Assembly (NCBI GenBank): GCA_037577475.1
Contig: CM075192.1
Coordinates: forward strand, 14,479,908-14,543,907
DNA length: 64,000 nucleotides
From: Chaunax sp. Z400
Taxonomy: Eukaryota; Chordata; Actinopteri; Lophiiformes; Chaunacidae
Reading direction: 5' to 3'
The notes below the pieces were generated by a model. The model saw nothing but the letters and a program-made list of their open reading frames with translations, was not told the origin of the DNA and searched no databases. Both the position numbers and the translations under genes were made by a program. Every line of letters starts with the position of its first letter. Within the stretch, counting starts at the first letter, position 1. Below, piece by piece: positions 12,601 through 27,600 of the stretch.

Positions 12601-15600
12601 ATATACTGTTGTTTTCATAGCTCAAAATTGCCTGTATAAATGTATAAATCTTTACTGAAAACAACGAGGCTGCAGGTCGACTCGTCTATGAGGAATACAG
12701 TAAGACAGAATATGATTGCAAATACAGTAAAAGTATTCAAGTGTTTGATGAAGAGATGCTTCACCTCAATCATCTAAAGATTTAATGTCAGCAGTGCTTG
12801 ATATTGGACATCAGTACTTTTTGACTACCAATCCAAAATATGTCAGTAAAACAAAGTGTTACATTACTTATATTTGAACAGATTTGCCATCTTTTTTTCT
12901 CTTTTTTTTAATCAAATCTTCCCAAATTTGGGGTGCAAATAGCGCAGTGGTTATGGTGAGCGCCCTACAAAGGCTGCAGTCCTCCTGTGGCGGCCGAGGG
13001 TTCGATTCACACTCTTTGTTGCATGTCTCCCCCGTTCACTCTGTCTCCCCATTTCCTCTTTATCTTCAGCTTTTCTATAGAATTAAAGGCAAAAAAGCCA
13101 CAAAAAGTAACTTAAAAAAGAAAAAATCCCAAATTTAAATTTAAGTGTTCACGATGCTATATTAGCCGATAAACCCTATAAACCAAATTTATTAAATTAC
13201 TAATGCTTTTAAGCTTTTACTAACTTAAAAATATTAGGTTAGCCTTTTAATTAATAACTAGATCATTTCTTATCCACTTCTTAAAATTACGGAATTATAT
13301 TTAGTGAGGCATTAATATGTCAAATTAATTTGAACAACTTTCATTCCATCAGACTGAATGCACCACTGAAAGAACTGAAACTTATATTAAATTAATGTAT
13401 CAATACCTTGTAAAAACAGCAAAAATTCTCAGGTTGCTGATTTTCTATCGTTTTCTACCTTTGTGTTTTGGAGACATCAGTCTTAATCGTTGGTATTGAA
13501 AGGTTTTCAACCAGTTGTTTTTTAAATTTTTAATTCTAATGTAAGAGCCAACGGTGGGTGATGCCTGGGTAACTGTGTGCAGAGAGGAGACCATGTGTGC
13601 AGAGCAAACAGAGGAGGGAGCAGCATGGTGTAAATGACAGAGGTGTTAGTGAGGAGACTCTGAGGTCCTTCAGCCGCTCATTTAGGAAAACACATTCAGT
13701 ATGAAAGAACCAGTCAGAGCTTCTTTTCCTTCAGCCAACACACATGTTATTTCAAAACAGTCCAGTGCTCTCTGAAGGCAGCAACACATGTGCATTAGTC
13801 TCTCCTGCTGCTTTTCACAAAGACGTCTTTCATATACCAGCGGAAATTATGTGACGGCATTTTGGGTTGTTTACGTCAAGCGCTCTCTGCACTGCAGAAA
13901 CGGAGACAGGTTTGGAGATGGTGTTTACCTCATAGGCTTCACCCGTGAACTCGCTGCCACAAAACTCGCACTTGACCTTGCGCTTGGGGCAGTCGTGCTG
14001 CAGGTGGTCGGGCAAGTCGCGGCGTGTCAGCTTGACAGAGCAGCGATTGGGGCATGGTATCACGTTGAAGGCGCAGGTGGAGAAGTGGCCCTGAGGGAGA
14101 CACAACGACAACGAGCCATTAGACACACACACACACACACCCAACCACATGTTGGGCATTCAGCCAGGCCAGGGGAAACAAGAGGTGAGGATGAGGGAGG
14201 GCAGCAACAGTTGAGACACAAGTCTGATAAGGCAGCAGAGAAAAAGAAAAACAGGATGGATGGGAAACAGATAAAAGTGAGATCCAGGCTTCTCACCTGC
14301 AGCTGCTTCATCTGGCCGGTCCAGCGGCAGCCCTCCTCACTGTGGATGCAGCGGATGGGCAGCGCCAGGATCTGCTGCTCCAGCTCGGGGTCCGGGTAGA
14401 TCTGAAGAAGGAAAGAAGGATGCCACGAGACGTCAGAGGAGCTGACCGGATCACGCTGTAAGACTGTAACATGCCATTTTCATAAAGCAGAAGGGTGATT
14501 TTAATTTTTCAGAGGGATAAAGTTTTACTTTATGAGTTAAGAGGTTTTCTCTTAGGCCTCAAAATAAATAATCCACATAGAAACCCACCGGATTTGCTGA
14601 AAAAAAGCAAAGTTATGAAGTTGAGGACGTCAAAAGTTTGGAGATACATCGTTTTAACAGAACAGCTATGAGGTATTTTTGCCCAATATTTTCTCATTTT
14701 GTTCTCGACAAATTCAAATTACTGACCAAAACCAACTGATTTTACTAACAAGTACTAACTGACAGTGAAAGTTCAATAAATCTTACATGTTTTTGTTGTC
14801 CTTAAAAACATATGACTGAGTGATTCATTCATAAACATGGACTTGGTTGGATTTGACAGAGAAAATAGTCCCCAATAAATACATTATCAATTCCTGTTTT
14901 AGGAAATATATAAATAAAAAAAAGAAATGGTATAATCGCAAGCTGCTTTTATACATTTAAGTCTTCAGTGGGAACAAATGGACCACAGAGCCACAGACAG
15001 CAGGGATGTCAGGTGGACGAAGGGATTATTGGTTTTGTCCTCATGGGATTTGTTTACCACTCATATATTTTACATTTTCTCTGTGTTCATAGTTTTGTCT
15101 CCTACCTCCTCTGAGAATATTTTAATATTTCTGTTAAACGAAAAGAAACGGAGGAGGAGGATCATGCATTTTGTAAGCATGTCAGCGCTGGCATGTCTTT
15201 TTTTGGACTTTGGACAGAGCCAGGCTAGCTGTCCCCTCTGGCTTCCACTCTTTATGCTATGCTAGGCTAAACACGTCCTGCTTCTCTGCAGCACTGTACT
15301 TAAGATGTACAGATGTGAGACTGATATTATTTGGTGTCTTGTTTGGAAAGCATGTTTTCCAAAACGGAATATCAAATCAAACAAGACTGAAAGTTGAGCT
15401 ACACGAGGAATCCTTGGTCCAAAAACACAAACTGGAATGTCAGTGATAATTAGTTATTTTAACGTCTAATAGGATCTTTCAAAGGTGTACAGAGAGAGAT
15501 GGAGAGCAAAGGAAGAGATTTATGTTTCCTCGGTTACTGGACTTTGGGGATGAGTTTGTTTTCTGCCCAAACACCCCAAATCCTCCCCTGCAGTTCACAA

Positions 15601-18600
15601 TCCTATAGATTTGCAGCTCTGCTCTGCATCTCAATCCCTCATGCGGCAGCAGGAGCAGAGCACTGGTCAAACGAGAAAAGCCACTTCCTCAAAATGTCAC
15701 AACAGCCCGATATACAAATACGAGCTCAGCGACAGTCCAACGGCACACACGTGCTTCTGCACAGCAACATGGGAGCCATGAGGAAAATCATCTACAATAA
15801 AAACACGTCCACTAAGCACTCTCATCGTTTCTAGACTAAATAAGTGTTTTAAGTACAATCTTAAACTTATATATGTGCTCTACAGAAACAGATATTGCTG
15901 CACTGCACTTAGTTTTTTTGTCGCCATAATCACATTCTTTCAGGACAAGGATAGAGGGGGAAACTCTCTGGAGCAAAATGAAACATTGTCCCAGTCTTGG
16001 AATCTGCAGGGAGATGGCAATAATGACCTTTTAATAACTTAGTCCCGGGGTTAAGCTCTTTGGAGCTCCAACTTGGGGGTTTATTCTGTCTGCTTCAGCC
16101 ATTGTTAATCCCACACTACTACTACGACAACTGAAAGCTTTAACGACTGCAACACTTTTGTTCTGTTGGAGTGAGGTCGTGTTTGTGCACGTTGTTGAAG
16201 GACAGTGTGCACCAGCGATCATTACAAAAACCCATGACAGTAGACCACCAGGCCGGGGTAATTTGCAGGTGACTGGGAGCTTGTGAGGATAAATCACAAC
16301 ATCTGACAGGGCTGCCATGAGCATATCCTTCTCACGGGGAGCCCTTCATCGCTCTCGGCACAGCGACAGACCTGCACTGGTGCCTCACCGGAGCTCTGAG
16401 TTAATGGTTCTATGGCTAATTCAGGCCAATGAAAAGAAGCTGCATGGAAGAATTACAGCAGTCTATTTTCAATCGATGCCTAAAGCTGCTCAGAAGCAGG
16501 GACAGTCATTTACTGTTCATTGATTAGCCCCTCATCCATAGATCAGAACAAAGGCCTTATCCTCGTGCTGCACTCTCTCAATGTACAATGGAGACATCAC
16601 GTGAGAAGGAGGTCTTCTCTGACTCGGAATAAAGGCAGTCACTATCTTTTTTTCCCCCAAAGGCTACAATCTGATTAAGTGTCTTTAAATAGAGCTCAGT
16701 TGAAATTGACACACAGTTCTCTTCTTTCTTTTTTTTTTGACTGGGGGGGATTTATTTGGAGAAAAAAAACATTGTGGTTCACATCAACTGAACAGATTGC
16801 TTTCCAACTGTTTATGAAATGCAAAGCAACCTCAGATTGTTGTTTATATGTTATCCCAAGATAACATAGCTTCCCAAATGTAAGACCAGCATCAGCAAGA
16901 ATCTTTTTTTATTGTAACATTTTCATGTCAAGGTCACCATCCTATTATTTTCTCTTCAAATCTGGCAATTTACATTTTTTCCATAGTATTTTTGGATCCG
17001 ATTTAACAGGATTATATTTATAACTGAGCCACTCGCCTCTCTTCTGGATGGACCGGTGCACACGTTTACATTTTTGCAACATGTATAACTCAACAATTTA
17101 TCTGCCATTTCTGCCACGGTTTTAAATTATTCCAACATTGTTTCTACACCACGTGTTTGTTCCTAATTTAAATGTTTTATTTTGTAGATTGTTCTGGTAT
17201 TCTAATTATTTTCTCTGCAGATTAGTGGCTCTACAGAAGGCTACGTCAGTTTCTCGGTCAGTCCACCCCTTTGGTCCAGACCAATTATCTCTAAAACTAC
17301 AGGATGGAATAGCATAAGCTTTTTGAAGACAAGCATGTTTCCCAGAGGATGAATCCTTCTGTGATTCTTTGACTTTTTCTCTGGTGCCACCACAAGGTTA
17401 AAATTAAGGCTTTGAGTGAAATAGCTCAGTAACTAGGCCTTTTAGATGATTGCCTTGACATTTGGTACATAATCAACCATAAAACTACCTTTAATGTTAT
17501 TAACGGACGTTGAAACTGTTTAATGTCTGTATTGGCATCCTGTAATCTTGAGTTCAGAATGAGCAGTGTTGAAAATGTCCTATGTGACATGTAACTCATA
17601 CCTTGGCATAGTCCAGTGGCAGCTGATCTTCTGGACACTTGAAGACGCCCTCACTGCAACAAACAACAGAAAAGTTTTGTTATTGTTGGACTGTGGACAA
17701 AAACAGTTTCAAAGCCATTTTAAAATCACATTCAACGATCAGTGAGAGGTCTGAATATACTCCCAAATGGTGCACTCAGGGCCAGCTGGGAACATACTAA
17801 ATAATATTTTCTGAAGTCATTTGGACGACGCATTTCACACATGCACGGGCATATTACGTCGCGTGTAGCATTGTTGACACACAGACACCAAAAATTGGAG
17901 GAACATGGATGTCGGTACAGAACTTAGATTTACAGCCTCTGGTGATTTACATCAAGCGCAACCTAGCGGATGTGCAAAGTATAATTTCGGTCAAACTCTG
18001 ACCCTTACTGAGAGTAACAGAGCTATAAGGCATTCTTTTGACAGTCAGTGCGAGCTGAGCTTCAAACCCTATAATTTAGTTTTATTCTATCTCTTCAAAC
18101 ACTCTTAAAATGAGACGGTCTCTGGCTCATCACACTACATGAGGCACAAAACACACTCACATATGCACACTGCACAATAAAGTCAGATATGTGAGACACT
18201 GGCTCTTAACGACTTTGGCTCTATCATTTTGTGCTGCTTTGAGGATTTATGTGCACATATTTTATTAACTACAGAGGACAAAACTACAAGTTGGAGCCTG
18301 ATCGGTTTATTTATGATACATAAAGGGATGATTGATGATCCCAGCCACATTTACATTTTTTTTTAATCACAGCTAACAATGTTCTACTTTCAACAGGCTT
18401 CTGGATTCCTGAGAATAAAACACTGTAAACCTTGCCTTCTTGCTCAAGAGTGTTCCTCAGGAAAAAAAAAGACTATTTGCTGGTTTGCTTGCACACAAGT
18501 AAGAAGAGTTTTTGTTCTAGTAGTTTAACCCAAAATAAAAGTCTCTTTTTACTACATGCACCCACACAGTTTTTGTGGCGCCACAGAGGAGCACTCACTG

Positions 18601-21600
18601 GCCTGCTTTATGGCCAGATGAGCGGGTTACACAGCCCATTAAGGCAGACCCTCTCACAACGTCCCAACCCTGATATTATCATGAAATATTCACACATGTA
18701 AACAATGGAGGCAGTAACCACGAGGGGTGAGCTGCTACACGGTGTAAACTTGCAGCTGCACAGTAAATGTCTCCAGACACATAAAGGTTATAAAAAAGAT
18801 TTAAAAAGGCAACCAGCAGCTGATCTGTTTAGATGTCAGAGGTGTCACAACTGTCTCAAGCCCCCCTGCTGCTTCTGAATCAGCAATTCTCTTATAGACA
18901 GTGAGTGACAATTTTGATTATCAATTATTTATTCATGCAACTTTAATTGCATTGATTTATTCCAGCTTCTCAAATGTGTAGATATACTGCATTTTTGTTT
19001 TGTTAAACCAATTAAATAATGTGCAGTTTGATTGATAATTTAAATAATCTGTAGCTGCAGCCCTGTATATATTCTTCATATCTATTTTTTTCCCCCACAT
19101 GAAATCTAGGCATACTGAAGCTCCAGGAAACGGAGATGCACAAAAATGTGTTTTGTTCACGAGTCATATGCCCTGAAGCTTGATCTGACCTCCTACGCAA
19201 CGAGGCCTCTCCTACCCCCGACCATGCCTAAATTATGTTTAACCTAATTAAGGGACAAGAGTGTGCAAACAGTAAGTGTTTACCCCTTCTTGCTTTAATT
19301 TGGTTGGCTGCAGTGTCACCTGACTGTGGCGCCCAGAAGCACAGGGACATGTGACAGGATGGGAGGCCATGTGCACTTCGCCCTGTCTACCCAGCTGCTG
19401 TGAAACCAGGGAGAGCATGCCTAAAGGGGGGATGGGAGTAGAAGTTAGGGGGATGGAGGAGGGAGGTTAATGCATGACGAGACAGCAATAATTCTCCTCC
19501 ATTAGGGTCACTGTGTCAGCAGGGAGCGGGAGACCTAATAAAAAGCCGCAACGGGCAGTAAAAGAGGGTCAATCGATTAGAGGCTACAAGGACTCAGTCA
19601 ACATCTCATAGTGTAAAGTCATTTACAGTAGTCATCGCCACCGCTGGGGAATCATCTCATACTGTAGAGGGAGAAGTATAGAGAGCACTGCCTGTCCCAA
19701 AACCACACTGTGAGAGGAGATGCAACGCGACAGGCTCTCAGCTCAGGACAGGGGACAGCCAGAGGCCCCCTTCCAGTTCTGGGCCCCGTATCTGACGCAC
19801 AGAGAGGCAGACAGGCGAAAAAAGCGTAGTCACAGACTGTCAGGAAGATTCCTCCCCTGGTCGCAGAGGAGCTCCAGCAGCCACACATTTCGTGCGTTCA
19901 GCTCCACTGCAGACAATAATTCCAGCTCCACTCATTTGGGAACTCGTGAGACAAACTCACTACTGCTTAGTGACGGCACATTAGCACCGAGAGGTGGAGC
20001 CGATGTGGAACACAACCTCACTTCCACCCACGTTCTCTATAATCTCTAAATGCTAACCAGTTTTCATGGTTTACCTGTGAAACATCAGCACGTTGGCACT
20101 GTTCATGTGAGCATGTTGGTATGTTAGCATGTAGTGTAAAGTAGGCCTAAACCCACAGGGGTTGTTAGAAACACTCGATGGATTATCAGAATTCTTTCAA
20201 AACAATATTTCTGCTGATCCACACGGACAAATTGATCTCTTCCACTATAACTGACTTAAAGCAAACATCTTTTGAATGAATTGTTAAACGATTAGCTGAT
20301 AGATGCAATAGTAGGAGACAGAAAACAGAAAATAATGTTGATGATTCTGTCACAAGTCATTTATTAGGCAAAAATGCCAAAATGTTTGTTGGCCTGAGCT
20401 TCTCAAATGTGAGTATTTGGCTTTTAATATGATCAAAACAGAAAACAGAACAAGCATCTGGCAACGCAGCCTTGGGCCCTATATAGAACATAAAAACAAA
20501 ATAGATGTTAATCAGTGGACATTAATCATCAGATGCCGTCCTGATCTTTAAATGATAAACATAACTGTCACACTAAGCCCAAAACAAAAACGCCTTTGTT
20601 TACATGGCTGCAAGTTAAAACTTGCACCTAATGAACAATCAGCATCCTCCAAAACAAGTTTTGCAGAAATGTCTATCTGATCTCTGACCAAGGCGAGAGG
20701 CTGACAAACAAGTGTTTTAGGGTTATGTAGGAATGTCTAAAACTGGACAGCATACAGTATAACAGAACAACCTAATCAAAAATTTCATTGTCTCCTTCTG
20801 TGCTGTTGGAGCACTGGAGGCTCTGCAGCTGTTCTGCTGCACAGACGCTCATGTTTAAATCACCTCAAATCCCCAAACTTATCACATTGTGCTCGCCGGT
20901 CGGAAACACGTTCGCCCCTGTGCAGTTGAAACGCACCCAACTTGTCAAACGCATCATCACCTCGGACCCTACATGCCTCTCCCCTTGTTGCCCGCTCTCT
21001 TCCCCAGCCTGAAACCCTCTTTTCAGGCACAGATTACACAGCTACCCCTTCATGCTGCTGATGCCAGGGCAGCCGTCACAACGTGCTTCGTCACTCTGCA
21101 GCGCGGCTCCCGACAGGCAGACGGCGGTGAGACGTACAAATCCCTCAGGTTTAATCTCACCAGAGCGCGGAGGGATGTTTTTTTTTTTTTTTTAAGACAC
21201 AGCGACCAGCCTGCAGGCCACACAGAGGGGACAAGTTGGTGACAGAGACCAGAGAGTAACCTTGAAACCTGCTCTGTATGAACAGAGAGTCCAACAAACC
21301 TCCCTGTGTTTGCCATTGTGGCAGGCAGGGTTGTCGAGACTCACTGAACAAACTGAATAACAAAGCAGAGAATGAATCTGTGGCACGTTAACCCTTAAAA
21401 CAAACCTCTGTCACATGACAGTGAGGTATATTCCCATTGACTCCGATAGGATCGGGAGCCTTGATTGAACTAATCTCCTGCTGGAGCTCGCTGCCAGCTT
21501 TTAGGTTCATCCTTGCTTTAAACCCTTTTTGTCTTTTCAAGATTAACTTTCATATACACAAACAAAACCTTAAATTCCACCAGTGCCCTTGGTGCAGCTG

Positions 21601-24600
21601 AAACCAAACTCCCTGCTTCTCCTCTGAGGAAGTTGGTGGAAATGGAAAATTGTGTTTTATCTCAGACAGAGTCCCTATAATCTCCCAAATCCATCTGGTT
21701 TTGGGTTTGTGTGTATTAGAGTGCGAGCTGTCATGACGTCTTCCATCAGAGCCTCCTATTGTGAATAATAATGACCACATATATTACAGAGACATAATAG
21801 TGAGTAACTGATCTTCTTCCAAGTGTTATAAGTCTGGGATATATTCCAGGAGTTTTCTTGATGTTTTAGAAAGCGGATTTTCTTCAGATGACTTCAGAGA
21901 AAACTGAATATTTTTGGATTTTGGACCATTGCTTGGATGAAAAGACATTTGTACAAATTTATTTATTTGAAAAGATATTTAGGCTGTGCTTTATAAACCC
22001 AACAATAATTAATTGTGATTTGTGAGCTTCGGATAGAGCCAGGCTAGCTGTTTTCCCCCTGTTCTCACTAGTTATGCTAAACTAAGATAATGACAGTGAA
22101 AATAATCTCCTCTATTATTCCTTGTGTATGAAATCAAATAATATTTTAATGATTATCTTTTGGAGAGACATGCTGTAACTTACTGTCACTGAGCAGCAAA
22201 GGAATTGCGTGCTGTAGCTCAACTGCATTAAAATACATGATAAAAGACGAAGAGGCAAAGCTAATGGAATCAACCTGAATGCAACTTACAGTATGGAAAC
22301 AGAGCTTTTTAATTCAACCCACAATTTGTTTTAATTTAATCCAACACAACTGATGAACTGCCTACTGTATGAGCAGCTTAACATTTTCTGTTGCACAAGC
22401 AATTTGGAACAATAGTGTATATCAACTCCAGAATAAAACTAATTATCATTAGTGTAATAATATGTTTTTTTCATATGGTTATTTTTCTTCATACTCGTAG
22501 CACACTGCAAAGTTTGAATTAGTCTTAAGTATGGAATGAAGTCATAGAGTGTAGCAGCTTCTATTAAGAGCCCCTACAGATTTTGCTAGGCCAGCTCTTA
22601 AACCAGCTGAAACAACTTGCTCTCACAACCTCGACTTTAAACCTGCAGATCTTCCTCACGAGTAGCTGGATTAACGCTCTTTGTGAGCAGCCAGTGCTGA
22701 CAAAGTTCATCTCTACAGGAGGTCGAGTGACAAGGGGCTGAGGCTGGGTGCTGTTTCCACCTGTGGAACCCGATACTAGGTGAGCACAGAGCTCCCTTCG
22801 CCCATGGCTGATTTGGCTTTGAGCCTCGCTCTCTGCAGCCCTTTTGTTTGTCTGAAAAGGGAGGAGCAGCTCCTGCTTTCACAGGAGGGTGATGACAGCC
22901 TACATGTGGATCGACTGCTCCTTCACAGGCTTTCTGTGTGGGACATCCACACACAATGATGCTGTGACAGCTTTAATACCGACAAAATAAACTGTCCATA
23001 CCTTAACGTCTAACGTTGGCTAATGTTAGCATTTAGCTTGAAGTAGATTAGAATACAGAAATATTAGGTAATCATAGGCTAGAATTATACAAATTATGAG
23101 GACAGAAGCTAAAATGGCAATTTTTAGGGCAATTAATCATTAATGCTTTTTTTTATTATATAAAACATCAATCCAAACTTTGAAGCAGTTGTCTGTGGAT
23201 TTACAAAAGAATTAAGCAAAAGTCCCTGTAAACAAAGCAAGTCTTGAAGGACAAGAGACTTCTTCTTTTTTTGTAAATGTCCTTCCTGCTTTTAGAAAAG
23301 CAAGAAAAGTTATGCAATGAATACTTAAATCCTTAGAACATCTTATTCATGAAACTGGGATGACCTGCAGCCCTGCTGTAATTTGATCAAATTAATTAAA
23401 GGTCATCTGTGTTCTTAGTCTTGTTCCAATCTGCTCTGCTGGAACTTTGTAAGGTACAAATTTAGTCATTAGACCGTAGTTCACCAAATACAGGATATTA
23501 ATTTGAAAAAGGAGCAATAGGAGAGCCAGTAAACACAGACCTTATTTATCATATGAATTCTCCATAAAGCACAGAAAAATGGGGAGAAACCCTTAAATCA
23601 TCTATTAATTCTTGTCTGGTGCAAGCAGGACATTTTTCCCTTAAATAGATTTCTACAGTAAGGAGTTTTATTACATTTTTAGAACCTGTTTGCCGAGTCT
23701 GGCAGAAGCCTGTCCCTAATATGACACCTGTAAAATCGTATCTGACATCCTCTTCTAGTTACTAACAGCCACTGGCAGCTGCTTCATATGAAGCAACAAT
23801 GGTTGACAGTCTGCAGGTCATGGTCATCAACAACACAGAAATAAATTACAGCTGAATCAGTGTCAGACAACCTGAAAAAGACAGGTGGAAAATGTAACCG
23901 CTTCCTATGGTGATTACACATATTCATATAAATCAAGCAACGCGTAACTTTGAAGGGTTGTTTAAAATCTCTATTTTATGCTTCCTTATCCAGACAAATA
24001 CTATTTGTATTGTGTTTCTTTGCCAAAGCAGGAAAAAGAAAGTGATGCAAGTGGAAGAAAGGCAGTACTGGTGCATGTGTGTGTTGGAGGATGTCTGGCC
24101 TTTTCCCCTGGCTTCATCTCCAGCACCCCATGAAACACCCACTGGGACCAATTGAGGGGCAGGTTTGGATTCTATTGGGATTATTCTCCTCTCCTTTGTG
24201 ATATTCCTGCACAGAGACGATTGTATGACCACACAAACATAGACTGTATATCCTGACTGTCAGGACGCCTGGGGCCATCATGGCTCATGCCATCATTGCT
24301 TACGTAATGATATTCGTTTCTCTTTGCAATTCACCTCACTGTGCTGACATTTGTTAGCAAAAGCCATCTGTGAGTAAGTTCACACAGCTATAAAGCCTCC
24401 AAAGGTTAACAAATTCTCAATTTGTTTTTCTTAAATGTCAGGTTTGCAATAACACTGGCAGCAGATCGAGTAATAAAACTGTATGCTGTATGTTGTTTAA
24501 AGGCTCTGATGGAGCTTATTTATATTTTAACCTGAAAGATACTCAAAATCTTTAGTCTTAAGACTCTTTCTATTTAGCAATAGATTGTTGAAGAGATAAT

Positions 24601-27600
24601 GAGCTCATTTATTAAATTAGACAAAAAAATCCTGATGATCTTTTGGCACAGGTTGAATATGATGCACGCAAACTCTTACAACACAAAGACTGCAGTGGTG
24701 TTGGTGAAATATAATGAATAATATTTTAAGACTAAAACAGTAATATTACGCATCCTGGAAATACTGAAAAAGCCACCTGCCGGAGGAGAAACTGGCTACA
24801 AAAATAAGGGAATAATAAGGGAAGGGGGATGGAGGGATAGATGGAGGTATAGGGTCAGAGGGAGGAGCAGCCATCTGCGGACTGGGCACAAGCCTGCAAG
24901 ATGCCATAATCCATCCTTAAGTGTGTGAGTAGAGGAAACAGCGCTTGCAAGTATTATAATCCCCTCGCACTGTCTCTTTCCGTCAGTGTGATCACGCTTT
25001 GACAAAGAGTCCTCATCAGAGAGGACATGAAATGCTCATCTAAGTTTGTTTCTGTTGACTTAATGAATTTACAGCCTTTATAAATTCAAGTTATTTCAGA
25101 CTTTCTGGCTCACACCTAATATACTAGGACTTAAGAGAAGTAGGTTGACATTTGGGGAACTAACGGTTATTTGCTGCTTGGCACTGAGTTAGATGCGGTA
25201 CCATATAGTGAGGTGACATCATAGCTAAAAGGGGCATTGACCTTCTGTTAAAATAAGTTACTCATGAAATGTGTACATACGATGTTATGAGATTAGCTGA
25301 ACATTTAGGGAAACACCACCAGCAGCAAGTTATCTTAGCTAAGACGCCTTAATTAGCTTAGCATTAAGGCTGGAAACAAGGAAACTGCTAACTTGTCTCT
25401 GGCCAAAAGTAAAAAAAAATAAAAAATTCTTCAACCAGCGTCTCAAAGAAACAAGCATGATATACTCAGGATCCCCAGCCACAGGTACGTTTCACTGATG
25501 ACAGCCAGTCAGAAAAAAAGTTGTGTGCCTTAATTGCAATTCTTGTTAATTGCATATCTGACAAAACATTCCGGTTTCAAAATTTGATAAATAAATAAAT
25601 AAAGTGCTTAAAATTGACAAAATATCAAAAATTTAAAATTTAAAATTCAAAATTTATCTCCAGCAAATGGGTGATGTGTGCAAAAAGTTTCATGGTAAAA
25701 TATTGGACAGTTTGAGTTATGCTCTGAAAATGATACGTGAATTAGTGAGCTTGAGTGCCTAAAGCTACTGCGGCTGTTTCCCCAGGACTTTGTGCTAAAC
25801 TACAAGCTAAATGGCTGTTGATGGTTTAAACATGATACAGTATAGGGCCATACAGATATAGGATCCGGTCTTCTTATGTAACGCTTTGAAAAATGAGCAT
25901 ATTTCCTAAAATGCTGTGTCTTTATCACTCAGTTAGAAGAACTGCTTGAAAGGACATGGGTTCTATGCAGTTTCATACAGCCTACAGATTATTTTTTTAC
26001 TATGCTCAGCAGGAAATCAAATGAATAAACCACAAATGTAATGTAATGCGGTAGGATCTTTTTGTTTTATGGTCAATTTCATATCCCAGATTATATGCTG
26101 TGTGCAGGAGGAAGAGGAAAATCAATCCACTTTCATTAACTGCTGCTGATCTGGCACAGGGTGAAGGGGTTGAGTGACTATCCCATCAGTTGTACCAGGA
26201 GCTGTGCATGAGTGCAGTCAGCCTCAACCACGCACTACACAGCCTAAAAAGAGAGCACTATAACAGAGGTGTGCCCACGTGCACGAGGGCCTGCAATGCA
26301 TACATTAAAAGGAAATGAAGGCTGGACAGGAGATGCTTTATGTTTGATCCGGTTGAAGGGTGGTTTGTGGAGAGGTGGGGTGGGTGGAGTACTGCTCCCG
26401 GGGATCGATCAAAGTCCTGAGCTTTAACATGTCGCACATGTAAGGAGGAGCTACTGGTGTGTGAAAAAGTGCTAAAAACTGCTGACAAGCTTGCAGTAGG
26501 TGTGAAATACTCCACTCTCCATTTTACTAGCCACTGTCACACATTTGCAAGATTCAAATATTGCAACAAAAAGAGTGCTCTACTGTTATTCATGAACTGA
26601 GCACAAACTGAAGCAGTAAGATGCTATAAATTTCCCCAGACGTAGCCGTTTTAATCGGCTGATCTAATTTTTGCTCAGCCTCAGAGGGCAGATTTCTGCT
26701 CAAAAGGGTGATCTGCAGCGAAGGCGGCTGGCCGAGTAGCTGTGGTGCGGCCACACTAATCTCGTGGAATGCCTTCACAGGACGGAGGGGCTCTGAGATT
26801 GCCAAGGCCTATTAAAAGAAGAGCTGCTTGGTAAATGTATCCATATGGCATTGGAGAAGCAGTAGTAGACACAGCCGCCCTCAAACTGCATTTATAAATC
26901 AGCTTTTAGAGCCACAGTCATCAAGAAGCACAGCATGAAATCGCAGCACAAAAACAGATTAAGTGTGGATGCAGCGATGCACTTCGGGCTATTGTACGAG
27001 CTGTCTATTAAAATGAGGGAAAATTAATGTCATGCATTTTCAATGAATTCTGCAATAATAAGGTGTGCCATCCAGAAAACAAAAACTTATTAACGTGCAG
27101 GTATTTAGCTTGAGGCAATGTCTGTAATCCACAGCTCCACATTAACGCTAACATTTAATTTAATATTTATTCTGCATATGATGTTTATTTCAAACAATAG
27201 TTTGACATTTTGGGAACCAGACTTATTTACTGTCTTGCTAACAGTCAGATGAAAAGATGGAAGGCTACCACCATAAAGACAGGCAGAAACAGCTAGCCTG
27301 GCTCTGTCTAATGGTGCTAAGAGCATTTCTAAAGCTCACTGATTAATATCTCTTCTGATTTAATGCATATAAAATCCCGTTTCCGGCTACTGGCTGTGAC
27401 GTTAGCTTCTAGTTTAGCAGACAGATATGAAAGCTGTATTAACCAATCTAAGTCTCTGCAAGAAAAGGTATTTAATATCTTTATCACCTTCTGACTGAGC
27501 TAACATGTTGATGATGGTCAGATTATCTGACAGATGCTTGGGAGGTTAATGCCCTGCAAATCCATAGAAAACCATACTCCACTTCATAAAGCATTGGACC

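Larger units (their letters stand above)
14402..17601 (-). other. traf4: traf4 intron 2
   Basis: The 3.2 kb intron contains an arm of a foldback-type element (15205-15370) and a GGTCCAGACCAA-type repeat (17222-17525). Short ORFs here show no family resemblance. Confidence 0.8.

Noticed and set aside
12931..13010. Possible tRNA gene (A and B boxes)
   Set aside because: The flanking target-site duplication, the non-tRNA body and the A-rich tail show it is the head of a SINE, and the cloverleaf is not intact.
13788..14399. 203-codon plus-strand ORF
   Set aside because: It is antisense across traf4 exons 3 and 4 and the intron between them. The real exons with splice sites explain the lack of stops.
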